11,450 bases of DNA from Clostridiales bacterium (GCA_007135995.1 SLHU01000063.1:1-11450); one strand, 5' to 3'. Positions 1-7,781 are shown, counted from the first letter of the stretch. The notes: generated by a model not told the origin, from the sequence alone. Program-made: numbers and translations.

Positions 1-1
1 G

Positions 2-457
2 ATAGAAACGAATGTCCAGTTCGCGCAAATTGTTTCACCCAGTGATACGATCGCCATTATCACCTTGAGCCTGAAGATCAGCGGCAACGAATCACTGATC
101 AATCTTTGCATCCCTCACAGCGCGCTTGAGCCGGTTGCTAATGTGCTTAACACCCGTCTTCTGACTGGCGGGCAGCAGGACAAGACAGGCGGTAAATCAT
201 ACCAGGAGCCGATTCTGGGCAAGCTCCAGACAACCCCGGTACCGCTCAGAGCTATTTTATCGGAAACCACGATAACGATTGATGAACTGCGCAGCTTGCA
301 GCCCGGTGATGTCATTCAGCTCGATAACCAGATAGGCGATCCGATCCAGATCAATATTGGCCACCTGCCGCGCCTGATCGGACAGCTGGGAACAAAGAGT
401 AAAAAATACGCCATCCGGGTAACCGGGTTTGTCCATGAGGAGGAAGAATATGAATAA
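2..457 (+). CDS. fliM: Flagellar motor switch protein FliM, C-terminal part (5' end outside window)
   Basis: The last 151 residues of FliM, a protein of the cytoplasmic C-ring that binds CheY-P and sets rotation direction. The frame is open from the window edge. The first visible residues (ETNVQFAQIVSPSD) match the end of the FliM middle domain, and LCIPHSALEPV is the usual family stretch that follows. The last ~65 residues form the SpoA/FliN-like domain (IDELRSLQPGDVIQLD, then GQLGTKSKKYAIRV), which contacts FliN or FliY in the ring. The protein ends in an acidic tail (HEEEEYE). Its stop at 455-457 lies inside fliY, so the two genes overlap by 8 bases and are probably translationally coupled. 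The N-terminal CheY-binding peptide and most of the CheC-like middle domain lie upstream of the window. Seen: frame and motifs. Known: family role. Confidence 0.95.
   Translation: METNVQFAQIVSPSDTIAIITLSLKISGNESLINLCIPHSALEPVANVLNTRLLTGGQQDKTGGKSYQEPILGKLQTTPVPLRAILSETTITIDELRSLQPGDVIQLDNQIGDPIQINIGHLPRLIGQLGTKSKKYAIRVTGFVHEEEEYE
437..443 (+). promoter_or_regulatory. Ribosome binding site fixing the fliY start
   Basis: GAGGAGG lies 6 bases before the ATG at 450, inside the end of fliM. It decides for the ATG at 450 over a TTG at 429 in the same frame. Starting at 450 also makes the protein begin with the conserved switch peptide MNNALSQNEIDALM. Confidence 0.85.
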
Positions 458-1652
458 CGCGTTATCCCAAAATGAAATTGATGCCCTGATGGCAAATTCT
501 CAGTTGGAATCGCCGGAAGAAGTGAAGCAGATCGCCGGCCTGAGCGACATGGAGATTGACACGCTGGGAGAAATCGGCAATATCAGCATGGGCTCTGCGG
601 CTACAGCGCTATACACGATCATCGACCGCAGTGTTGTGATTACCACACCAGAAGTCAGCATCACGAATATGGAAAAACTGGCAGGCGCTCAGCAGGTGCC
701 TTATGTGGTGGTAAATGTTGATTATACCGAAGGCTTTATCGGCAACAACATGTATGTGCTGCGCATTAACGATGTAAAGGCGATCACAGATATTATGATG
801 GGCGGTACCGGCACAATATCGGATGAGCCGCTTTCCGAGCTGCATATCAGCGCGATCAGCGAGGCGATGAACCAGATGATGGGCGGCATGGCCACCTCGC
901 TGGCGGACATGTTTGGCCGCGTCATTAATATTTCGCCGCCGAAATCAATGATGGTCAAACTCGGAGACGATCAGATCCGCGAGCTCATTGAAAACCAGCA
1001 AGAAGAATTGATCCAGATCCGGTTTCGCATGTCGATTGAAGGACTTGAGGACAGCAGTATTATGCAGTTGATCCCGCTTGATTTTGGCAAACAGCTTGTC
1101 AGCGGTATTTTAAATGGCGGCGATATGCCGGAAGTGATGCAGGAAACATCCGGGTCAGCCGATGATTCCGATGCTGCCATCTTGTCCCAGGAAGAAATTG
1201 AGGCAATGATGAACGCGCAGTCACACACGGCGGCGCAGCCCCAAAGCCAGAGCCCGCAGCAAGAAGAGCCGCTGTCTGTGCCGCTGCCGCGCAAAAACAC
1301 GCCGGCCGCAGCCAAAGCGCCGGCCCAGCCGTCAGTAGATATAAGACCAATTCAGCTATCTGATTTTGATCAGGACGAGCAGCCGGGTCATAGCGATAAT
1401 GGGATTGATATTATCCTTGATGTGCCGCTGCAAGTGTCCGTTGAGCTTGGTCAGAGCAGAAAAACCATCCGCGAAGTCATGGATCTGAATATCGGATCGG
1501 TTGTTACACTCGACCGTGTCGCCGGTGAGCCGGTTGATGTGGTGGTCAACGGCAAAATTGTCGCCCGTGGTGAGGTGATTGTCATCGATGACAGCTACGG
1601 TATTCGGATTACCGAGGTGATCACATCCAACCGCGTCAGAACCAGACGCTGA
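450..1652 (+). CDS. fliY: Flagellar motor switch phosphatase FliY (CheC-like domain plus FliN domain)
   Basis: A 400-residue C-ring protein that combines a CheY-P phosphatase with a FliN-type ring module. Residues 5-14 (LSQNEIDALM) are the peptide that in FliM and FliY binds CheY-P. Two CheC-type active-site pairs are present: E41/N44 in LGEIGNISMGSAATAL and E138/N141 in SEAMNQMMGG, so phosphatase activity is expected to be intact. A polar, Pro/Gln-rich linker (about 215-317) follows. The SpoA/FliN domain spans about 318-396 (IDIILDVPLQVSVELG through GIRITEV). The linker holds an unusual second LSQEEIEAMM motif at 245-254. The order fliM-fliY is as in Bacillus subtilis, but cheY, which follows fliY there, is absent. 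Seen: motifs and domain order. Inferred: activity. Confidence 0.95.
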   Translation: MNNALSQNEIDALMANSQLESPEEVKQIAGLSDMEIDTLGEIGNISMGSAATALYTIIDRSVVITTPEVSITNMEKLAGAQQVPYVVVNVDYTEGFIGNNMYVLRINDVKAITDIMMGGTGTISDEPLSELHISAISEAMNQMMGGMATSLADMFGRVINISPPKSMMVKLGDDQIRELIENQQEELIQIRFRMSIEGLEDSSIMQLIPLDFGKQLVSGILNGGDMPEVMQETSGSADDSDAAILSQEEIEAMMNAQSHTAAQPQSQSPQQEEPLSVPLPRKNTPAAAKAPAQPSVDIRPIQLSDFDQDEQPGHSDNGIDIILDVPLQVSVELGQSRKTIREVMDLNIGSVVTLDRVAGEPVDVVVNGKIVARGEVIVIDDSYGIRITEVITSNRVRTRR

Positions 1653-1659
1653 AAATTAT

Positions 1660-1767
1660 GACCTGTGCAGCAGCTTAGCGGTTAAAGACCTGTGCAGCAG
1701 CTTAGTGGTTAAAAACACATGCAGCAGCTTTGCCATTTTAGACACATGCAGCCGCTTAGCGGTTGAA
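1660..1767 (+). repeat. Four tandem 27 bp repeats in the fliY-fliO gap
   Basis: Four contiguous 27-base units at 1660-1686, 1687-1713, 1714-1740 and 1741-1767, with core TGCAGCAGCTTAGCGGTT. Units 1 and 2 differ at one base (GCGG versus GTGG). Unit 4 differs from unit 1 at five positions and unit 3 at nine. Units 3 and 4 share the variant ACACATGCAGC. They fill most of the 141 bp gap between the fliY stop and the fliO start, where B. subtilis has cheY. Unit 4 contains a near-palindrome, CCGCTTAGCGG. Function unknown: RNA structure, protein binding or neutral slippage are all possible. Confidence 0.9.
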
Positions 1768-1793
1768 GATTAAAGAAAGGAAACGTTTGTTAT

Positions 1794-2519
1794 ATGATCA
1801 GCGTATATCATCCTTGTCTCATCAATATAAACAGCCTCTGGCCAGGTGTTCTCAACGCCTATGAACGAGGCCCTTTTGAGATTGTGATGGTTTTTGTGGT
1901 CACGATAGGCGTATTTTTTCTGGCCTGGCTGGCGGCTCGTTTTCTGGCCAGACGTTCAATGCAGCCTCGCCGTGACGGCCTGATGCATATGGCCGACCGG
2001 CTGATGCTCGGAAAAGACAAGCAGATTATTTTGCTCAAGGTTGGACACACGTATTATCTGGTGGGGTTATCGCAAAACAGCATCCAGTTCAGCCAGCCGG
2101 TTCAGCCGGAAGCGTTTGCGGATCTTTTTGCCGACAAACAAAAAGCCGGCGATTTATTTACCGCCCAGGCAGACGATGCTTCAAGCCAGGACAACGACTC
2201 GAACGTGTCATCTGAGTATCAGACAGCGCCCGGGGATTCAGCCAGCCTAAGCCAGCATCATCTTGATCAGCAGGAATCAGCCAAGGACAAAGCGATGCAC
2301 CCGGATCAGCAAAAACCTGGTATAGAGGCGCAAACAGGCAGCTGGTATATGCGGCAAAAACAGCTTTTTTCGGGACACCGTCTGCGTCAGGGAACCAGCG
2401 GCCGAAAAGGTCTTTTTGCCCTGATCGGGGACGGCCTTCACTGGCTGATCAGCGCGTTTCAATGGAGAAGCCGCTGGCAGGCAATGAAACACCAGCAGTC
2501 CCGGCGAGACAATCTGTAA
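1794..2519 (+). CDS. fliO: Flagellar biosynthesis protein FliO (FliZ-like) with a long C-terminal tail
   Basis: A 241-residue membrane protein that helps assemble the FliP/FliQ/FliR export gate. A single membrane segment lies at about 28-48 (VMVFVVTIGVFFLAWLAARF). It is followed by the basic stretch ARRSMQPRR and the FliO domain at about 63-104 (MADRLMLGKDKQIILLKVG, then YYLVGLSQNSI). From about residue 120 the protein is a polar, Ser/Gln/Asp-rich tail. It ends in a basic region with a hydrophobic or amphipathic stretch at 206-228 (GLFALIGDGLHWLISAF). No cleaved signal peptide is obvious. Position before fliP supports the call. The best ribosome site, AAAGG at 1776-1780, is 13 bases from the ATG, which is rather far, so the start is less sure. 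Two stop codons stand in tandem at the end (TAATAA). Confidence 0.85.
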   Translation: MISVYHPCLININSLWPGVLNAYERGPFEIVMVFVVTIGVFFLAWLAARFLARRSMQPRRDGLMHMADRLMLGKDKQIILLKVGHTYYLVGLSQNSIQFSQPVQPEAFADLFADKQKAGDLFTAQADDASSQDNDSNVSSEYQTAPGDSASLSQHHLDQQESAKDKAMHPDQQKPGIEAQTGSWYMRQKQLFSGHRLRQGTSGRKGLFALIGDGLHWLISAFQWRSRWQAMKHQQSRRDNL

Positions 2520-2547
2520 TAAGATTAAGCAGACCATCGATAGATCT

Positions 2548-2610
2548 GCAAACAGGCAGGAAACATTTGAGATACAGGAGAGATGTGTGAATAAGCAAAC
2601 AGGCAGGAAA
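2548..2610 (+). repeat. Exact 16 bp direct repeat spanning the fliP start
   Basis: GCAAACAGGCAGGAAA occurs at 2548-2563 in the fliO-fliP gap and again at 2595-2610 inside fliP codons 3-8, with a start-to-start distance of 47 bases. The fliP ribosome site AGGAG (2576-2580) and its GTG start (2587) lie between the copies. The repeat is exact. Its meaning is unknown; it may be a small local duplication. Confidence 0.8.
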
Positions 2611-3336
2611 AACAGAAAATGGAAAACAGCGGCCGCATGGCTGCTGACTTTGCTGATGCCTGTTGCAGCCGGCAGCACCAGCCTGGCATCGCCGCTGGAT
2701 GTATCGATCGAAGACAGTGAACCACTGCAGCTTTTAATCATGCTGACCCTGCTGGGTCTGATTCCAACCTTCCTGATTATGATGACCGGTTTCACCCGCA
2801 TTTTAATTGTACTGGGATTTGTCAGGAATGCCACCGGCCTCCAGCAAATGCCGCCAAATCAGGTGTTGATCGGACTGGCATTGCTGCTTAACTTCTTTTT
2901 CATGTCACCGGTGATCGACCAGATACAAGAACGTGCTTATGACCCTTATATGAACGAAGAAATTACCCAGTCAGAGGCGATTGACGAGGCGATGATACCG
3001 CTGCGTGCGTTCATGCTCGGCCAGACCTACAGCAGTGATATAGAAATGTTCATGGGTATGGCTCAGATTTCATCTGTGCCGACCATAGACGATATCCCGA
3101 CCCGGGTAATTGTGCCGGCCTTTATCACCAGTGAGCTGAAACGCGCGTTTCAGATAGGCTTTTTTATCTTTGTACCATTTCTGGTCATCGATATGATTGT
3201 CGCCAGCACCCTGATGTCAATGGGCATGATGATGTTGCCGCCAACGGTGATCGCGCTGCCGTTCAAAGTTTTGCTGTTTGTCCTGGTCGATGGCTGGAGT
3301 CTGGTGATCCAGACGCTTTATGCCAGCTTCCAGTAG
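2587..3336 (+). CDS. fliP: Flagellar type III export gate protein FliP
   Basis: A 249-residue core subunit of the export gate, which forms a helical channel with FliQ and FliR. The N-terminus is a typical signal peptide: basic residues 1-13, a hydrophobic stretch at about 14-28, and a likely cleavage after A34 (SLA/S). The mature protein has the FliP family blocks GFVRNATGLQQMPPNQVLIG, AFITSELKRAFQIGFFIFVP and SMGMMMLPPTVIALPFKVLL, and ends in a hydrophobic helix after LVDGWSLVIQ. The start is a GTG at 2587, six bases after AGGAG (2576-2580); the nearby ATG at 2583 stops after three codons. Length is normal for the family. FliO lies 67 bases upstream and FliQ 50 bases downstream, with no terminator seen between them. 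Confidence 0.96.
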   Translation: MNKQTGRKNRKWKTAAAWLLTLLMPVAAGSTSLASPLDVSIEDSEPLQLLIMLTLLGLIPTFLIMMTGFTRILIVLGFVRNATGLQQMPPNQVLIGLALLLNFFFMSPVIDQIQERAYDPYMNEEITQSEAIDEAMIPLRAFMLGQTYSSDIEMFMGMAQISSVPTIDDIPTRVIVPAFITSELKRAFQIGFFIFVPFLVIDMIVASTLMSMGMMMLPPTVIALPFKVLLFVLVDGWSLVIQTLYASFQ

Positions 3337-3386
3337 CTGTAGCTGTGATAAACGCTGATGAAAAAAGTTGATGAAAAGAGGGTAAG

Positions 3387-3656
3387 ATGAGTCAGGCAGA
3401 TGTGATGAGAATATTTCAGGAAGCAATTTATACCGTAATTGAGGTGGCGGCGCCCGTGCTGCTTGTGGGACTGGGTGTGGGACTGCTGGTTTCCATCTTT
3501 CAGGCCATGACCCAGATTAATGAACAGACTATGGTTTTTATTCCTAAAATACTGGGGATCATGCTGTCACTGCTGCTGTTTGGCAGCTGGATGCTGACAA
3601 GACTGACAGAGTTCACCCATCGTCTGTTTGATAATATAGCGGTTTTAATTAACTGA
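3387..3656 (+). CDS. fliQ: Flagellar type III export gate protein FliQ
   Basis: An 89-residue export gate subunit with two membrane helices: about 16-36 (IEVAAPVLLVGLGVGLLVSI) and about 52-74 (IPKILGIMLSLLLFGSW). The loop IFQAMTQINEQTMVFIPK between them is the family hallmark. In the assembled gate several copies pack around the FliP/FliR core at the inner membrane. The ATG at 3387 follows AAGAGGG (3376-3382) by four bases. Length is the usual ~90 residues. It lies between fliP and fliR as expected, but is separated from fliR by an unusual 200 bp gap. Confidence 0.95.
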   Translation: MSQADVMRIFQEAIYTVIEVAAPVLLVGLGVGLLVSIFQAMTQINEQTMVFIPKILGIMLSLLLFGSWMLTRLTEFTHRLFDNIAVLIN

Positions 3657-3856
3657 TAACACGTATGAACGCAGTGATTTGAAAAACCGCATCGAACCAT
3701 ATGGACGAAAGCGACACACCCGAAACGATGCAAACGAAAGCACACACTCGAAACGATACAAGCGAAAGCGACAAAAAAGACAAGCTATATAGACAATATG
3801 GACGCTGCTGAAACGCGGCAAAAGCTTACGGAAAGGTAAAGGGCAATAAGAAGGAC
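3657..3856 (+). repeat. fliQ-fliR gap carrying degenerate ~28 bp tandem repeats
   Basis: This 200 bp stretch holds no convincing gene. At 3705-3733 and 3734-3761 there are two similar units of 29 and 28 bases, each starting ACGAAAG and containing the block CGAAACGAT. A partial third unit starts at 3762 (GCGAAAGCGACA), and a more degraded one may precede at about 3690 (CATCGAACCAT). The right end carries the fliR ribosome site AAGAAGG (3848-3854). I see no terminator hairpin and no good promoter. The repeat differs in sequence from the 27 bp repeat after fliY. Confidence 0.75.
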
Positions 3857-4654
3857 ATGCTGTTTGTAGAACTGCTGAACCTGGATCAGGACATACTGCC
3901 TTATTATCTGCTGATGTTTGTTCGCATGAGCGGGTTGTTCCTGATCACGCCGATTTTCAGCCGCCGCAATGTGCCGGGGATATTGAAAGCCGGTCTGTGT
4001 GTGGCGCTGACGTACATTCTGGCTACGGCAATCCCGCCGCAGCCGGATTTCGCGTCCGGCAATATGCTCAGTTATCTGCTGATGGTGCTGATGGAGCTTT
4101 CAGTTGGCATGATGCTGGGTTTTATCTCCTTGTTTTTCTTCAATGCCGTGATGGTCGCCGGACAGGTGATCGATGTAGAGATTGGCATGGGCATGGCCAG
4201 TGTGCTTGACCCGCAGTCGGGCGTTCGAAGCTCCGTCAGCGGCACCTTGCTCAACTTAGCGCTGATCTTGTATTTCTTGATTAATAACGGCCATCTGCGG
4301 CTCATCGCCATTCTTGGCCAGTCAGTCCAGCGGATTCCGGTTGGCCAGGCGCGGATCAGCGTTGAGCTCGCCTGGTTCTCAGCTGAGCAGTTTACGCTGG
4401 CTTTTACGTTGGCTGCCAGCCTGATGCTGCCCCTGATCGGCGGTGCTTTGCTGACAGAAACCGCGATGGGCATTTTGATGCGGGCGATCCCGCAGCTGAA
4501 TGCCTATATGGTGGGTATTCCGCTGAAAGTACTGGTTGGCCTGACAATTCTACTGTTCATGCAGCCTTTTTATATAGGATATAGTGACCGGCTTTTTGAG
4601 CGCATGTTTATCGCCTCAGAGCAGGTCTTCAGACTGATGGGGGGAATTACGTGA
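3857..4654 (+). CDS. fliR: Flagellar type III export gate protein FliR
   Basis: A 265-residue integral membrane protein, the single-copy FliR subunit that closes the FliP ring in the export gate. Several hydrophobic segments span the protein. Family blocks are visible: MFVRMSGLFLITPIFSRRNV near the N-terminus, AGQVIDVEIGMGMASVLDPQ in the middle, and RAIPQLNAYMVGIPLKVLVG in the C-terminal half. The ATG at 3857 is only two bases after AAGAAGG; no better start fits the family N-terminus. It is a separate gene, not fused to FlhB as in some clostridia. Its stop overlaps the flhB GTG by four bases (GTGA at 4651-4654), which suggests coupled translation. Confidence 0.95.
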   Translation: MLFVELLNLDQDILPYYLLMFVRMSGLFLITPIFSRRNVPGILKAGLCVALTYILATAIPPQPDFASGNMLSYLLMVLMELSVGMMLGFISLFFFNAVMVAGQVIDVEIGMGMASVLDPQSGVRSSVSGTLLNLALILYFLINNGHLRLIAILGQSVQRIPVGQARISVELAWFSAEQFTLAFTLAASLMLPLIGGALLTETAMGILMRAIPQLNAYMVGIPLKVLVGLTILLFMQPFYIGYSDRLFERMFIASEQVFRLMGGIT

Positions 4655-5724
4655 GCGGTTCAACCGGCGAAAAAACTGAAAAAGCGACCCCCAAAAAACG
4701 GCGTGACGAGCGTGAAAAAGGCAATGTCATGCGCAGCCAGGACTTTGCGACCGCGGTTGTACTTCTTGGGGTATTTGGCATGCTGCGGCTCAACTCGCCT
4801 GCCATGGGCCGCAATATGCAGCGGATCGTATCAGAGTCAATACCAGGCGTTTCAACCCGGCAGGGCGTTTTGACCATACATGACTTGATGAGCTTTTTTT
4901 CGGATCTCGTGCCGGTGATTATCAGCGTGATGATTCCTGTCTTCCTGTTCGTCATGGTTGCGGCAGCCCTTGTCAATGTTTTGCAGACTGGCTTTTTGTT
5001 TACCACCAAGACCCTGGAAGTAAAAGCGGATCGCCTGAACCCGATCAACGGCGCGAAACGGATTTTCTCTTCGCGTATCGTTGCTGAAATGGTCAAATCA
5101 ATCGCCAAGATCGCCATTGTCCTGATTTCTGTCTACCAGGTGTTTACCAACGATATATCCAAGATCGCAGGACTGCTGAGCTATGATCTTGCGACAGCGA
5201 CCAGCATGCTGGCCGACCTTATTTTCAATCTGGCGTTCCGAGTCTCGATAGTTCTGGTTATTCTGGCTATTTTCGATTATATCTACCAGTGGTGGAAATA
5301 TGAGAAGGATCTTCGCATGACGAAACAGGAAATAAAAGATGAATACAAGAATATTGAAGGAAACCCGCAGAACAAAGGCCGGATCCGCCGCATTCAGCGT
5401 GAAATGTCCATGCAGCGGATGATGAATGATGTACCGCAGGCCGATGTGGTTGTCACAAACCCAACCCATTTTGCTGTCGCCCTTCGCTACCAGCCGCAGC
5501 AGGATGCCGCGCCGGTTGTGATGGCGAAAGGGCAGGATCTGGTCGCGAGACGCATCAAAGAGATCGCGGCTGAACATGATATTGTTCAGGTGGAAAATGT
5601 CATACTGGCCCGGGCACTTTACGCCCACTGTGAAATTGGGCAGCAGATCCCTGCAGAGCTATACAGCGCCGTGGCTGAAGTACTGGCCTATGTCGCGCGG
5701 CTGAAGGAGGAAGTATCGCTATGA
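4651..5724 (+). CDS. flhB: Flagellar export specificity switch protein FlhB
   Basis: A 357-residue membrane protein that controls the switch from hook/rod to filament export. The start GEKTEKATPKKRRDEREKGN is the conserved FlhB N-terminus and supports the GTG at 4651. Four membrane segments follow (about 30-210). The cytoplasmic domain begins with KYEKDLRMTKQEIKDEYKN. The self-cleavage site is NPTH at 270-273, where the chain is cut between N270 and P271 in studied FlhB proteins; all four residues are present, so cleavage is expected. The C-terminal block EIGQQIPAELYSAVAEVLAY is typical. The stop overlaps the flhA start by four bases (ATGA at 5721-5724). The length fits the family. Confidence 0.96.
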   Translation: MSGSTGEKTEKATPKKRRDEREKGNVMRSQDFATAVVLLGVFGMLRLNSPAMGRNMQRIVSESIPGVSTRQGVLTIHDLMSFFSDLVPVIISVMIPVFLFVMVAAALVNVLQTGFLFTTKTLEVKADRLNPINGAKRIFSSRIVAEMVKSIAKIAIVLISVYQVFTNDISKIAGLLSYDLATATSMLADLIFNLAFRVSIVLVILAIFDYIYQWWKYEKDLRMTKQEIKDEYKNIEGNPQNKGRIRRIQREMSMQRMMNDVPQADVVVTNPTHFAVALRYQPQQDAAPVVMAKGQDLVARRIKEIAAEHDIVQVENVILARALYAHCEIGQQIPAELYSAVAEVLAYVARLKEEVSL

Positions 5725-7781
5725 AATATACCGATGTCCTGATCGCCGCCGCGATCTTCACGATTATTATCCTGATCATAGTACCGCTGAACACGGTGCT
5801 GCTTGATTTCTTTTTGATCATCAACATTACATTGGCGATTATGGTGCTGCTGATGACCCTTTTCACCAAAGAAGCGCTTGAGTTTTCAGTTTTTCCGCCT
5901 CTTTTGCTGGTACTGACCTTATTTCGTCTGTCGCTCAATATTTCTTCAACCCGCCTGATCCTGGGTAATGACGGCGAAGCCGGCGCGGTCATCCGCACCT
6001 TCGGCAGCTTTGTCATTGGCAGCAACCTGGCGGTGGGTGTGGTTGTTTTCCTGATCATCATCATTGTTCAGTTTATTGTGATTACCAAGGGTGCTGAGCG
6101 TGTGGCCGAAGTAGCAGCCCGCTTTACCCTGGACGCGATGCCCGGCAAACAGATGTCTATCGATGCCGACTTGAACGCAGGCCAGATTAACGAACTGCAG
6201 GCAAAGGAACGCCGGATGAAAATTCAGCATGAAGCTGATTTTTACGGATCCATGGACGGCGCCAGCAAGTTCGTTAAGGGCGACGCGATTGTCGGGCTGC
6301 TGATCGTGGTCATCAACATGGTTGGCGGTATTATCATTGGTATTGTATCATCCGGCATGGAGATGGAAGATGTGATCTCCCGCTATACACTGGCGTCTGT
6401 CGGCGATGGGCTGGTCAGTCAGATACCGGCGCTGATGATCTCAACCGCGACCGGTATCATGGTCACAAGAGCCGCCTCGGAACATAACCTCGGCCGTGAT
6501 ATTTCCTCACAGATGACCGCCCAGCCCGCACTTTTGATTATCGCAGCCGGTACGGTGCTGGCACTGGGCTTTATCCCTGGTCTGCCAACTTTCCAGATCA
6601 TTTTACTCGCTCTTTTCATTGGCGGCCTTGGTCTGGTACTGCGTTCACAACAGCTGCAAAAAAACGCAGCGAAGCAGGCGCAGGATGCTGAAACGGTGCA
6701 GCAGCAAAGCGATCGTGATAAGACACCCAATCAGCAAGACTCCGTGGCAAGTCTTTTGCATATTGATCTGATAGAGCTCGAGCTGGGTTATGGGCTCATC
6801 CCCCTGGCTGACCCGGCTCAAAACGGCGATCTTTCCGAACGAATCAGTGTGATCCGCCGACAGTTCGCCAGCGATTTCGGGCTGATTATTCCCGGTATAC
6901 GTCTTCACGATAATGTTTTGCTTCAGACGAATACATACTGCCTGAAGATTCGCGGTGAGGAAGTGGCCAAAGGCGAAGTCATGCCGGACAGCCTGATGGC
7001 GATGCATCCTGAAAACCTGGAAGACCATCCTTTTGAGGGGGTTGCAGCTGTAGAACCGTCCTTTGGCCTGCCGGCTCTGTGGATCAACGTCCGTGACCGT
7101 GAAAAAGCAGAGTTATATGGCTATACACTCATCGATCCGGCTTCCGTGATCGCGACACATCTGACGGAGGTGCTCAAACGATACGGTCATGAGCTGATCG
7201 ACCGTCAGCAGGTCAAAGATTTGATCACCTTTCTGAATGAATCTCAGCCGGTACTGGTAGAAGAGACGATTCCCAAACTGTTCTCAATGGGCGAACTGCA
7301 GAAAGTGCTGACCGGATTGCTGCGCGAGACAATCCCCATCCGCGATATCGGCACCATTGTAGAAACCATGGCTGAGCACGCGCAAAACACAAGAAAACCA
7401 GAACAACTCGTTGAGTTTGTCCGCCAGCGCCTGCGCCGCTCAATCAGCCGCCGCTTTATTGAAGGTGAACACGCACGGGTGATTACGGTTGATCCGCAGC
7501 TGGAACAGACCATTCTTGAAAAGCTGCGTCAGACAGACCAGGGTTCGTTTGTCGCCCTGGCACCTGAGCAGATTCAAAAACTGCTGGTCAGCTTGAAAAC
7601 AGCGCTTGAAGACTCACTTTCAATGGGTATTCAGCCCATTGTGCTGACATCACCCGCTGTCAGGCCGCACTTCAAAAAGCTATCGGAACAATTGGCACCT
7701 GATCTGACCGTTTTGTCTTACAACGAGGTTGAAAGTCATATTGAGATAAAAGCAGAAAGGATGGTTAGCATACAGATATGA
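5721..7781 (+). CDS. flhA: Flagellar export gate protein FlhA
   Basis: A 686-residue protein that forms the nonameric export gate, with a membrane half acting in proton-driven export and a cytosolic ring that docks chaperone-substrate complexes. The N-terminal half has about eight membrane helices. The FHIPEP family signature is at about 134-153 (RFTLDAMPGKQMSIDADLNA), with D138 and D150 present; the matching aspartate in Salmonella FlhA is needed for export. A polar Gln-rich linker follows the last helix (residues about 310-345, ending near DKTPNQQDS). The cytosolic domain (about 345-686) carries VIATHLTEVLKRYGHELIDR and related family blocks. AAGGAGG (5704-5710) serves the ATG. The gene overlaps both neighbours by four bases. 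Length is normal. Confidence 0.97.
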   Translation: MKYTDVLIAAAIFTIIILIIVPLNTVLLDFFLIINITLAIMVLLMTLFTKEALEFSVFPPLLLVLTLFRLSLNISSTRLILGNDGEAGAVIRTFGSFVIGSNLAVGVVVFLIIIIVQFIVITKGAERVAEVAARFTLDAMPGKQMSIDADLNAGQINELQAKERRMKIQHEADFYGSMDGASKFVKGDAIVGLLIVVINMVGGIIIGIVSSGMEMEDVISRYTLASVGDGLVSQIPALMISTATGIMVTRAASEHNLGRDISSQMTAQPALLIIAAGTVLALGFIPGLPTFQIILLALFIGGLGLVLRSQQLQKNAAKQAQDAETVQQQSDRDKTPNQQDSVASLLHIDLIELELGYGLIPLADPAQNGDLSERISVIRRQFASDFGLIIPGIRLHDNVLLQTNTYCLKIRGEEVAKGEVMPDSLMAMHPENLEDHPFEGVAAVEPSFGLPALWINVRDREKAELYGYTLIDPASVIATHLTEVLKRYGHELIDRQQVKDLITFLNESQPVLVEETIPKLFSMGELQKVLTGLLRETIPIRDIGTIVETMAEHAQNTRKPEQLVEFVRQRLRRSISRRFIEGEHARVITVDPQLEQTILEKLRQTDQGSFVALAPEQIQKLLVSLKTALEDSLSMGIQPIVLTSPAVRPHFKKLSEQLAPDLTVLSYNEVESHIEIKAERMVSIQI

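Noticed and set aside
429..449. Upstream TTG as the fliY start
   Set aside because: It lies ahead of the strong GAGGAGG site that serves the ATG at 450, and would add MSMRRKN before the conserved N-terminal peptide.
1660..1767. CRISPR array
   Set aside because: The 27 bp units are directly contiguous with no unique spacers, and no cas genes are present.
1621..1770. Open frame running through the four 27 bp repeats (9-residue units such as DLCSSLAVK)
   Set aside because: It has no start codon or ribosome site and would need a frameshift out of fliY, for which I see no slippery site. The 27-base period keeps the frame open by itself.
1763..1796. Promoter built from TTGAAG and TATATG ahead of fliO
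   Set aside because: The spacer is 22 bases, too long for a normal -35/-10 pair, and no sigma-28 match is present.
3701..3811. A 36-codon frame (MDESDTPETMQTKAHTR...) in the fliQ-fliR gap
   Set aside because: No ribosome site, very polar random-looking content, and it runs across repeats of 28 and 29 bases that would not hold a common frame.
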